Of a stretch of 64,000 nucleotides of DNA, positions 45,806-55,506 are shown piece after piece. How positions within the stretch are numbered: the first letter of the stretch is position 1; the number at the start of each line of letters is the position of its first letter. The notes under the pieces were generated by a model that saw only the letters and a program-made list of their open reading frames with translations, had not been told where the DNA came from and did not search any database. The stretch lies in the NCBI GenBank assembly GCA_033557465.1, contig CM066033.1, forward strand, positions 231,076,109-231,140,108, read 5' to 3'. This stretch comes from Ichthyophis bannanicus (lineage: Eukaryota > Chordata > Amphibia > Gymnophiona > Ichthyophiidae). The position numbers and the translations under genes were made by a program.

Positions 45806-46165
45806 AAGAACATAAGAACATAAGATATGTCATATTGAGTCAGACCAAAGATCCATCAAGCCCAATATCCTCTTTCCAACTGTGGCCAATCCAGGTCACA
45901 AGTTCTTCTCTGATTCCCAAAAGGTAGACTGATTCCATGCTGCTCATCTTAGGGATAAGCAATGGTTTCCCTGATCCTCTTTAATAATGGTTTATGGACT
46001 TTTCCTCCAGGAACTTATCTATACCTCTGTTAAACCCAGCTACACTAACAGCTTTTACTACATCCTCCAGTAATGAATTCCACTGCACCACTGAATATTC
46101 CACTCACCGGGATTAATGCTTTCAGTGGGTATGCAAACTCTGTTAATCCTTTTAAATATGTCCCC
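45806..46165 (-). mobile_element. CR1 LINE 3' end
   Basis: The plus strand shows cataagaacataagaacata (octamer repeat), 'gtcagaccaaagatcc', 'gcccaatatcc' and then the C-terminal region ('aacccagctacactaac', 'gtaatgaattccac'). Same subfamily as the copy ending at 21822. Confidence 0.85.
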
Positions 46166-46168
46166 TAT

Positions 46169-46760
46169 ATGTACTACTACTACCACTGATCATTTGTATA
46201 GCGCTACAAGGCATATAGAGCTTACAGTCTAGTCAAGGTAGACAACACAACAGCTGAGGATAAGGATATATCTAGGGGAGTGGTAAGAAAACACAAGAGG
46301 GAGGAGTGGCCTAATGGTTAGGGCAAGTTGCCTTGGGCTGGAGAGGGCCAGTGGTTCAAATTCCACTGGAGGACAGCAATCTTGGGTTGAAGGGACTGGG
46401 GTTTTTAGTCCCACAGACACTCCTTGTGGCCCTGGGCAAGCCACTTAATCCTCTGTTACCTCAGGTACAAAATGTAGAAGGGAAACATATATACTGTACC
46501 TGAATGTACACCACTTTGACCCAATGAAAAGTGGTATATAAGCATTGCTAAATAAATAGTAGACTAAGCAGATCAGGATCCAAAAGCAGTTTCAAAATAG
46601 GTGAGTTTTCAGCCTAGATTTGAAAAGGGCCAGAGATAAAGCCTGACATACCAGCTCAGGTAGTTTGTTCCAGGCATAAGGAGCAGTAAGGTGGAAGGAT
46701 CAAAGTCTAGAGTAGAAGAGAAGGGCACAGATAGAAGGGATCTGCCAGAGTTCCTGTGTT
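46169..46760 (-). mobile_element. L2 LINE 3' part, split by a SINE
   Basis: A 'tactactactaccactgatcatttg' end with 'tagcgctacaaggc' is the reverse complement of the L2 end seen at 59080-59136. C-terminal coding remnants continue after the SINE (46560-46760). The SINE occupies 46301-46558. Confidence 0.78.
46301..46558 (+). mobile_element. tRNA-derived SINE, second copy
   Basis: Box A tggcctaatgg at 46307-46317 and box B ggttcaaattc at 46353-46363. The body matches 38551-38803 ('aggacagcaatcttgg', 'ggcaagccacttaatcctc') and the tail has 'agtggtatataagcattg' and aaataaata. Confidence 0.87.
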
Positions 46761-47787
46761 TATGCATCTTTATAAAATAGATTTAAATAATTCCCTGCTT
46801 GGCTTGTCAACCTAGGTGATGTGTTATGAAACTACACTTTCAGTTTAGAAATGTAAACTGCCTATTGTTTCAAGAGCTGTTGCATATAATCCTTAAGCAT
46901 TTAGGACAATATCAAAGGCAAGTCATGTGTTTTGCCAACTGGTGGCAAATGCCTAACCTGCTTATATGAGTATTTTCAAAATTTATATGAATAGTATTAG
47001 GCCTTTTAAATCTCTACATGGCTAGATGCTATCCATTTAAAGAGGGATAATCACAGAGTGATGGTGGCGCTAAAAACAATGGGCCTTATTTTCATTGAGG
47101 AAGGCTAAATGTCTGCACATAGCCTGCCTGCTGACCCCCTTAACCCAGATCTTCACTTTTGCGGTGAAAGAAGTGAAATTCCGGGTTTGGTTGGACAAGC
47201 TGGCAGACGCCGAGGCTAAGTGGGTAGCAGCGATTTTTGATGCTACCTGGCTAGCCCCAGCACCAGGTGCTAAAAGCAGCCAGCATGGTAGAAATGTTGT
47301 GTTAACTGCTTAGTGCATAATGGGATAGGAACTAGGTGGGTTATGAGTGGAGAGTGGGCATGGGCTACACATTGCAGTTAGCACACCTCATTACTAGGCA
47401 TGTGTGTGCCAAAGACCTTTGGGGTTGTTTCTGTTTGTCTGACTATAACTATTTGGTTAGTTTTCAGAAACTGAACCATTTGTATATTCATCCCCTTTGT
47501 CTCCATTAAAGTCTACAGTGGAAGCTATTTTGTAATGAAAGAGTCAGGTATGCCATCTATTTTCAGTCAAACCTGCTTCAAACTTAATGGCAAGTATCTG
47601 TAACAGCACTGAAAGCCATTGAGTGCCTCCCCTCCCAACCCCAGGGGCAGTTGAAGAGGGGCAAAGAATATAGACAGTGGCAGTATGAGCACCAGAAACC
47701 ACCATCAGATGGGCAAAGTGATACAAAAAGCACACTGAACATCTCAGATAGGAGAAATGTACAAAATAAACCCCAAACTGATTGAGT
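46761..47787. other. Non-coding; hairpin-element piece at 47080-47330
   Basis: 'gtgggtagcagcgatttttgatgctacctgg' shows the same hairpin words as 23970 and 28165. The rest (46800-47070, 47340-47780) shows nothing that I can identify. Confidence 0.4.
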
Positions 47788-47945
47788 ATTTATTTATTTT
47801 CTTTATTTAATGGTATTTATATACCGCCTTATCATTCAATCAAAGCAGTTTCCACGGCAATCAAGGGGGCAAATGTTTTCATGCAGTGTACAGAGTGGTG
47901 TGTATGTGTTGGCGGGGATGTGATTAGATTTGGTTTATCTACATA
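47788..47945 (-). mobile_element. L2-like LINE 3' tail
   Basis: 'tatttatttattttctttatt' and 'tatataccgccttatc' then 'caaagcagtttcca': the recurring LINE tail in reverse. Confidence 0.65.
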
Positions 47946-48442
47946 GTGTGCTATTATTTATTATTTATTTATTTATTTAATTTTCTTATATACCACGCCA
48001 TTTGTCATCAGTGCGGTTTACATTGAAACAATACAACAATTGGTCAGATATAACAGACCTATTACAAGTAACAGGAAAATTAACATGGAAGTAAACAGGG
48101 AAATCATTTATATTTCTAGAAAATACATGTTGGAGATATATAAAATCTATACAGTTAGTTAGGGTAGGTATGAGGTTAAAAGGATGGGGGAGGGGAAGGG
48201 GTGTTTAGGTGTTTGAAGTGTGCGATGAAAAGGTGGTGTTTAAGGGCTTTTTTGAATTGTTTGATGTCTTTAATTGCTCTGATATTGCTCTGATACTGAT
48301 ATTGTCTTTAATTGCTCTGATATTGCTCTGATATTATACATCATGAGCTATTATACAGTCTTATATACAGTCTTGGGGTGGTGGAGGGGGGTTTGATGAT
48401 CTGACTTGTATGCTGTTTCAGGGGGTATGTCCATAGTAATCG

Positions 48443-50179
48443 ATGAACAGGGTTGTCTTCAGCTGTTTTCGGAAGTCCTTGATTTCTGTGGTTAGTCTCA
48501 GATCATCTGGGAGGGAGTTCCATATGGATGGAGCAGCCAGGGAGATTGCTCGTTGTGCGGTGTCTTTGCGGGTCTTGGTGAAGTCTTTTGGGGTGTTAAC
48601 CCGATTGGAGGTGCATCTTCTTCTTGGCCGTGTGCTTGTGTCAGGTTGTATGAGTGTGTGTAGGCTTATGGCGGAGGAGTGTTGTTTGATCTTGAATATG
48701 TTTATGATAATCTTGTATTTGATGCGTGAGATGATTGGGAGCCAGTGCAGTTCTTTCAGTATGGGTGTGATGTGATCGTGTCTTGTAGTACCGGCTATTA
48801 TGCGGGCAGCTGTGTTTTGGGCCAGTTGTAGTGGTCTGAGGGTCTGCTTTGGTAGCCCGGTGAATATTGGATTGCAGAAGTCTAGTAGAGGGGTTATCAG
48901 CGCCTGGCAAATGGTGCGAAAGTGCTCTGGGTCGAGGAGAGGCTTGAGTCTTCTGATGAGTCACATTCTTAGGTATGCACTTTTGGTTGCTCTGCCTATG
49001 TGTGCTTGTAGGTTAAGTTCTTTGTCCAGGATGACTCCGAGGTACTTAACTTCTGATTTTATGGGTATGAGTGCATCTCTTATCTTGATGTCGGGTGGGG
49101 GGATAAAGGCCGGGTTTCGCGTGATGATCAGTGCCTCCGTCTTGCTGTAGTTGATTGATAGGTTGTTTTCCTGAAGCCAGTTTGCCATTTGGGTGAGGCA
49201 TTTTGTTATGTTGGTGTAGTCCGGGTTGTCGACTGAGATGGTGTGTAAATCATGATGTCATCTGCGTAGATTGTATAATGTATGTGGTGCTCTTTCATGA
49301 TGGCACATATTGGCTGGATGTATAGGTTGAATAGGAGAGCTGAAAGGGCCGATCCCTGTGGCACTCCTTGTTTGACTTTTATGGGTCGAGATGTGTTGTG
49401 TCCTACTTTGACCTGTATTTGTCTGTCGGTTAGTTATGAATGGAGTCAATTCAGGGTGGCACCATGTAGACCGATGTTCTGTAGTCTAGCCAATAGAGTC
49501 TTGTGGTTAACTGTGTCAAATGCAGATGAGATGTCAATGAATATCATGAGTATGCCTTTTTTGGTGTTGTCTATGATGTGGAGGACGCTGTCGAAGAGGT
49601 ATATCAGAAGAGTTTCTACCCCGTGGTTGGGGCGGAACCCGTGTTGATTGTTGTCCAGGGGAGCATGGTTGTCTATGTGTTCTTGTAGTTGGTGCTGTAC
49701 AGTTTTTTCAATTATTTTTGCTCAAAGTGGTATGCTGGAGATGGGTCTGTATGCTGCTGGATTGTTCTTGTCAAGTGTGGATTTATTCGGGATAGGTCTT
49801 ATTGTTGCGAGCTTCAATTGATTTGGCATGCACCCTTGGGTTAGGGAGGAGTGTACTATCTTGTGGATGGTTTGGATGAAGTTTGATTTGGTGGCCTTGA
49901 TCCAGGGCACTGGGCAGGGATCCATGGTGGCAGTGCTTGTCTTGATTGCTGAGATGATGTGGGAAAGTTGCTCCATGGATGGGGTGTTGAATGTTCCCCA
50001 GGTGTTCAAGGGTGTGATAGTCTTTGGGGTTGGGCTGGGTCTTGTTTGTTCTGCTGAGTGGAACTTTTCTTGGATGTGGTCCGCAAATTTTTGTGGGTCC
50101 AGTTGCACTTTGTCTTCGGTATCCTGGTCTTTGGTGAGGGCTTTTACGATTTCAAATAGTTCTCTGGGTTTGTTGTTGG
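48443..50179 (-). pseudogene. L2-like RT and C-terminal domain
   Basis: Pieces in order on minus: RELFEIVKALTKDQ (50160), PCPVPWIKATKSNF (49920), LATIRPIPNKS, AAYRPISSIPL followed by a TGA near 49722, HGFRPNHGVETLL (49650), IFIDISSAFDTVNH (49530, palm A), VKQGVPQGSALSALLF (49370, palm B), YTIYADDI (49270, intact catalytic box), EVKYLGVILDKELNLQAHI (49045), LQLAQNTAARIIAGTTRHDHITPILKELHWLPI in pieces (48830-48730) and WNSLPDDLRLTTEIKDF near 48510. Stops interrupt near 49440 and 48960. Confidence 0.82.
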
Positions 50180-50183
50180 AGTT
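50180..50183 (+). repeat. Target-site duplication AGTT of solo LTR
   Basis: AGTT precedes the LTR here and follows it at 51754-51757; removing the LTR and one AGTT restores the LINE reading frame without gap. Confidence 0.88.
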
Positions 50184-51113
50184 TGTGATAAGGAAGCTTA
50201 TCATAGTTCAGGAGGGAGCTATAAAATAGGTGAATTGGCTTTGAACAAGCAACCTGTCTTTGCTGGTAGAAATACTAAAACAGAATGTTTTCATAAAAGA
50301 CTACCAGTCCCAGAATGCACCAGGTTTCAAACAGCCTCTAGAAGAGCTGAAGTGGAGAAACGTGTGTTCAATCAGGAGAGCTATGAGGTAATCCCCAATC
50401 ACTCATCTCCAAGGGCAGGGCTTGATTCAGCACACCTGGGCTGTGTTAGGGAGGAGTGTCCCTCTAAGCACTTTAAAAGTAAAAGATATTCTACACAGAG
50501 ACAGAACAGGGAGAAACTGAACAGAGAGAAGCTACAGATTCAGAAACAGAAGCCATTGGAGAAAGAAGAGAGAGGACTACAACAGCAGAAGCAACGCAGA
50601 AGGAAGACCAGAAAGACATCTTGGAGGTCTAAAGAAGGAGGCCACAGCAGTACGTGTGTTGGGTATGATTCCAGAGGTAAGCATACTCCTTTGGACTGGA
50701 GGAAGCCAGAGGATTGGGGTTATAGAGCCAGGAACTCCCAAACGGCACCTTTGAGGGAGATGGCTGCGTTTGGAAGGGGCCCTAAGACCGGTGCAAGAAG
50801 GTATGTGAAAAGAGACCCAGTGTCCAGGGATCTTGATTGGAAGGCTGGACATAAAAGCTGGACTACTTACTGGCCAGGATGCCGGGAGAGGAAACCTAAC
50901 AGCAAGGGAAGCTCAGGTATGAACTTTGATCTATGCCCTAGCTCTTCATCTGGAAGACAGCAGGGAAACAAATATTATCCTGAGAGTGATCAATTAAGGA
51001 ATTCCTCTGAGCCAGACCATGATATTGATTCCATGATATTTGAGGAAGAAGGAGATATATCAAATGATCAGTTGGAATACATGGACTGCTCTCTGTCTAG
51101 GCTGCTGTTTTAA
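50184..51113 (+). pseudogene. Open frame starting at the first LTR base
   Basis: Codons are open from the first base of the LTR (CDKEAYHSSGG...) for 310 codons to a TAA at 51111-51113; the first ATG-like start inside is at 50235 (ttg) and no upstream gene remains. The product would be very basic in its middle (KEERGLQQQKQRRRKTRK) and acidic near its end (DIDSMIFEEEGDISND). It parallels the LTR frame at 16329-17174 in position, phase and general composition. I recognise no domain. It cannot be a free gene in a solo LTR unless it starts internally. Confidence 0.5.
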
Positions 51114-51753
51114 AGTAGTTTCTCACTAATACAACAACCACCAAAAGGAACTGTAACTTGTTCTTTTATCTACCCAGAAAAGTCTCTGCAAGAAAGCTTT
51201 AGGGTAGGATTGAGCCACGTAGAGAGAGTGAACCAGCAAAGGGGTTTGCAGCTGGCTAATTATTTGTAATTGAGCCAGGCACAAGTGCACGTGAGCTCTA
51301 GAAGGAAACTTCTTCCTTGTGTGTGTGAATAGAAGAAAGTTATCCTTGATAAAGAACAGTTTTTCTACTTTTGGGTTTGTTTTTGCCTTTTGGAGCACTG
51401 CTAAGAAGGTCATTAGCAGGCGCCATCAAAAAGACCTTTTCTGTTTCCCATCCAGGTCTTTATTGATTTATTGCTTAAGAAGTTCAGTTACCTTATAGCA
51501 TGTTTTGTTTTTCCTGAGTACAATACTTGAAGCAAGTGTCCTTTTGTGTTACCAAGTAAATCTGTGTGGGAGAATTAACCCCATGAATAAAATCTGTTTT
51601 TCTTTGCTTACACTCGAGCATCACAACTCATTATTTTGTGAACGGCTGATTCTGGTATGAATGAACTACAACCCCCACACTCCTTTGCAAGTCATAATAA
51701 TATTTTGCCTTTGCCAAGACTGTGGATCTTCACGACCAGCACCCCCGTTTACA
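50184..51753 (+). mobile_element. Solo LTR, Gmr1-like Ty3/gypsy type (1570 bp)
   Basis: It begins TGTGATAAGGAAG, close to TGTGATGAAGAAG at the start of the LTR of the 15840-21728 element (read on minus), and ends in ...TTTACA. It is flanked by a 4-bp AGTT duplication, the same length as for that element. A poly-A signal AATAAA lies near 51587. The rest of the sequence is too diverged from the other LTR to be the same family. The interior was probably lost by LTR-LTR recombination. Confidence 0.85.
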
Positions 51754-51759
51754 AGTTGT

Positions 51760-53154
51760 GTATGAGGTTTATATGGTATTCCCTTTTTGTTTGGTTGATG
51801 CATTCGTTGTATTGTTTTTGCTTTGTTAGGTATAGTTCCTGGTTCTCGGGTGACTTGTTCTGTCTCCATCTCCGTTCTATTTTTCTGAGGCTCCTCTTTT
51901 CGTTTCTTATAGTTTTAGAGTACCATGGTTTGTGTTGTAGTTTGTTGCAGCGAGGTGTCCTGTGTCTATATTCTGTTGCTTTGGCAGCATTGTATATGGT
52001 GTTGTTCCAGTTGGTGATTAGTGCATCTAGGTCATCTGTTTCATAGTTTAGGTTGTGAATTGTGTCCTGTAGGAACTGGTCTCTGTCGAAGCATTTAAAT
52101 CTTCTTTGTGTGGGGGTATTGTCCGGATATTTGTTTAGTATCTCCTCATTAGGTGTAATTTTTACTTCAATTAAGTGATGGTCTGACCATGGTACTGGTG
52201 TGGTGATGGGTGTTGATATTAGGCCTCTTGAGGTAAGGTAGTTGGGTGCAAAAATAAGGTCTGGTGAGGATCCATGTCTGTGTGTCGGGGTGGTGATTAT
52301 TTGCGTGAATTGGAGTGAACTCATTGCTTGGAGAAAAGCTTCTGCATCTTTTTTGTTGGTGGACTTAAGGTTGAAGTCTCCTAGGAGTATTGTGGGTTTG
52401 TGGCTGAAGTTCACTGCGCAGACTGTCTCTAGAGTTAATGCTAGTTCTTCAGGTGGCGCATGGGGTGCTCTGTAGGTGAGACATATGGCCATATGTTTGT
52501 TCTCTATCGAGATGGTGTTAGAGTGTTGGGTGTCCATGTTACTTTTTGATTTGAATTTTAGGCTGCTCTTTGCTATTATGAGTGCCCCTCCTCCTCGCCT
52601 ATGAGTGCGTGGGCAGTTGTATGCTGTGTATGCGTCGGGCACTAATTGATTGAGTAGGACGTTGTCAGTGGGACTGAGCCACGTTTCTGTGATGCAGAGT
52701 ATTTCGGGCTGATGGTCATCTATGTAGTCAACTAGGGTATAGATCTTGTTGCATATTGACCTGGCGTTTATGAGCTCAATTGTTATTGGTCTTGGGGTGT
52801 TGTGTGTCTTGTGTGTTTCCTTTGTTTTGGCGTGTATGTTGGACTTGTGTTTTGCTTGTCTCTTTGTTGTAGGAGAACGTTGTGAGTCCCTGTGGGTATG
52901 CTGTTGGTCTATATATGTCCATATAGTTGTTGGAGACCATGGTGTGTATGTGTGTGGGTGGTGGTAGTGTGTGTGAGGTGGAATGAGTAGTGTGAGTATG
53001 AGGCCGAGGTGGAAGATGAGATTTGTGTGCATGTTTTTGTTCAGTTCTGTGGTTTGCACTTATGGTTGCTGCTCTTCTCTCCTGGCTGCTTGCTGGGTCT
53101 TTTTGCTTCTTTCGTGTGCTTTTTGGTGAGGCTGTCTTTTTTTGCTCTTTACGC
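51760..53154 (-). pseudogene. L2-like N-terminus and apurinic endonuclease
   Basis: The start ATG near 53154 gives a basic, lysine-rich N-terminus in one frame (53165-52776). The frame at 53059-51749 carries the APE-type endonuclease that nicks target DNA: ELINARSICNK (52760), CITETWLSPTDN (52690), RRGGGALIIAKS (52590), LLGDFNLKST (52390), SSPDLIFAPN (52260) and VPWSDHHLIEV (52190). These are the expected catalytic motifs in order. A frameshift joins the two frames at about 52800-53000. The stop at 51749 is created by the LTR insertion, so in the pre-insertion element the frame ran on into the RT. Confidence 0.85.
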
Positions 53155-53164
53155 ATTTGTGCCA

Positions 53165-53507
53165 CGCCTAAGGGCCACGCAAAAGGGCCCTCTGGCGAGG
53201 CCCTCAGGCGCGGGCCCGCTGGCTGGTGCCGGTCTTTTCAAGCCGGCTTGGCTCTGCCTCCCACTGCTCCAATTGGGCAGGAGCCTCCGAGCAGGAGACA
53301 AAGGCTTCCCTCCTGTTCGGGCGCTCTACCCCTGATCGGGGGAGCTGCTGGACCGCTGGCTGCTCTTCTCCATTGGAGCCGGCCTTTTCAAGCCGGCTTG
53401 GCTCCGCCTCCCACTGCTCCGATTGGGCAGGAGCCTCCGAACAGGAGACAAAGGCTTACCTCCTGTTCGGGCACTCTACCCCCGATTGGGGGAGCTGCTG
53501 GACTGCT
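53165..53507 (-). repeat. 160-bp 5' monomers of L2-like LINE
   Basis: Two tandem units, with ggtcttttcaagccggcttgg at 53231 and ggccttttcaagccggcttgg at 53391 (period 160 bp). GC-rich and upstream of the LINE start, so probably a repeated internal promoter. The linker 53160-53225 is shared with 4150-4210. Confidence 0.88.
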
Positions 53508-53520
53508 GTATATCAGATTT

Positions 53521-53925
53521 ATCATGAAAATGTGGCAAATTATACTCCAACTGAAATATGAAGATGGTCAGTTCATTATTCCTAACATCAAGATCCAGCA
53601 AGGAATCTTTCAGGTAGACTCCCTGCTGCCACTTCTGTTTTGTACAGTGCTTAATCTACTACATACTCTCATCAACTCTTTGGGATGCAGATTTAGCCTT
53701 AATCCTAAAGAGGATAACAACTTAGAGGTAACAACACACTGACTGTCTCTAAATGATCTGGAGCTCTACAGTTCCAGTGACCAACAATCAGCTGAACAAC
53801 TCTATGTAGTAAAAAGATTTTCAGATGACATTATGTTGTCTCTTGTCCTTGACAAATGTGCTAAGGCAACCTTCCTTAGAGGAAAACTATGCAAAACAGA
53901 AAATATCTCCCTGACTGAGGATTGA

Positions 53926-53967
<42 letters not shown>

Positions 53968-54365
53968 AGGAGTAGACCAAGGAGCAATAATCAAGCAAAA
54001 ATTATTGAGTGAAAAGATCAGTAAAGATGAGGAGATTAACATCACAGAATAAGATAGAAGCCATTTCTGATGGCAATTCGTATGCTTTCATATGGCTTTG
54101 GAATTATAGACTGGCCATTTAAAGATCATGAGAAATGATGTATGAACAAGAAGACACCTCCGTGCCCATAATAATTTATAAGAACCAGTGTATGCCAAGG
54201 GTGTACAGTATATCCCTAGAGCCGAAGGAATGTTTGGGCTTCATAGAAATCGATTATACATACAGAGCTACTATCATGAATCTTCAGGCCTATTTAACAG
54301 CATCATTAGATCCAAAACCGCAAAAAATGTTGAAATATGCAAATAAAATGAAAGTAATCACCTGA
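53521..54365 (+). pseudogene. Fragment of a non-LTR RT of another clade
   Basis: Frame pieces read QQGIFQVDSLLPLLFC (53595), then NDLELYSSSDQQ (53757), SDDIMLSLVLDKCAKATFLRGKL (53825-53890), and YGFGIIDWPFKDHEK (54100), CMPRVYSISLEPKECLGF (54190). This chain (QGxFQ-D-SLxPLLF, a DDLxLY box, DDIxxxxxLDKCAKA) differs from CR1 and L2 and is reminiscent of R2/NeSL/R4-type RTs; the clade is uncertain. Many stops, and a TA microsatellite (53929-53964) breaks it. Confidence 0.6.
53929..53964. repeat. (TA)n microsatellite
   Basis: About 18 uninterrupted TA units. Confidence 0.95.
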
Positions 54366-54543
54366 AAGGTTGGTGACCAAACTACAAAATATAATATCAA
54401 TAAAGGTCCCAATAATATAATGATGGATAACTTAACTTTTTATTTGTTGAATATGCCATCAAAGGAACAGGAGGATTCTAAGCCTCTTACCCACAGTGGC
54501 AGTTCCTTTTTAATTATCTTTTAAAAGCAACTTCACTCAAAAG

Positions 54544-55284
54544 ATGACAGCAAATGGGATGCATCCGAGAATATTGAAGGAACTTGGGGACGTTCTAGCG
54601 GCTCCACTGACTGACCTTTTCAATGCTTCTTTAAAGTCAGGAGTGTTCTCAGAAGACAGAAGAAAGGCACATGATGTCCCTTTTCACAAAAGCGGAAGTA
54701 AGGATGAGGTTGAAAACTACAGGCAGTTTAGTCTAACCTCTGTGGTGAGTAAATTATTGGAAACACTGCTAAAAGGGAGGATAGTGAAGTTTCTGGAGTC
54801 CAATGGATTGCAGGATCTGAGGCAGCATGGGTTTACCAGGGGCAGGTCTTGGCAGACAAATCTGATTGATTTCTTTGACTGGGTGACCAGGGTGTTGGAA
54901 CAAGGGAGAATCCTAGATGCGGTGTACTTAGATGGAGCTCACTCTGAGGAGAGGGAAGTTACCAGTGGTGTGCTGCAGGGATCTGTCCTCGGTCCGATTC
55001 TTTTTAACATCTTTGTTAGTGATATTGCAGAAGGACTGTCGGTTAAGGTTTGCCTCTTTACGGATGATACCAAAATCTGCAATAGAGTAAACATGAAGAG
55101 GAATATAGCTAAGCTTGTAGAATGGTCTTGGATTTGGCAGCTGAGATTTATTGCTAAAAAATGCAGGGTTATGCATTTGGGCTGCAAAAATCCAAAGCAG
55201 CAGTACAGTGTAGTGGAGGAAGTACTTCTGTCCACAAAAGTAGAGCAGGACCTGGGCGTGCTTATGTCTGATCTTGAAGTAGCT
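54544..55284 (+). pseudogene. CR1 RT with palm A deleted
   Basis: The frame is open and includes VENYRQFSLTSVVSK, HGFTRGRSWQTNL, SGVLQGSVLGPILF and FTDDTKIC (catalytic box with T for A). Between AVYLD and GAHSEE (near 54930) about 60 residues are missing compared with the inner CR1, removing the palm A continuation. The deletion keeps the frame, but the enzyme cannot work. Confidence 0.85.
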
Positions 55285-55506
55285 CTATAACATTAACATA
55301 ATCCACCCATTCCTTTCTGAACACACTACTAAGACACTTATCCACTCCTTAATCACCTCCAGTCTTGACTACTGTAACGTACTCCATGCTGGTCTCCCTT
55401 TGAATCATCCCTCTCCCCTTCAATCTGTTCAACACTCTGCTGCGTGGCTAATCTTCCGCCAGCCTCTTCATGCCCATATTACCCCTTTTCTCAAGTCACT
55501 TCATTG

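Larger units (their letters stand above)
47950..53507 (-). mobile_element. Near-complete L2-like LINE split by a solo LTR
   Basis: On minus: two 160-bp 5' monomers (53507-53165), a start region near 53154, endonuclease (52790-51760), a gap made by the LTR at 50184-51753, RT and C-terminal domain (50183-48443), and a tail with 'aaaccgcactgatgac' and 'ggtatataag' ending in aaataaata at about 47950. Without the LTR the element is roughly 4 kb. It has stops and frameshifts in the RT part. Confidence 0.88.

Noticed and set aside
49282..49647. Plus-strand frames at 48.4-50.2 kb and 51.7-53.7 kb
   Set aside because: Antisense shadows of the minus-strand LINE protein.
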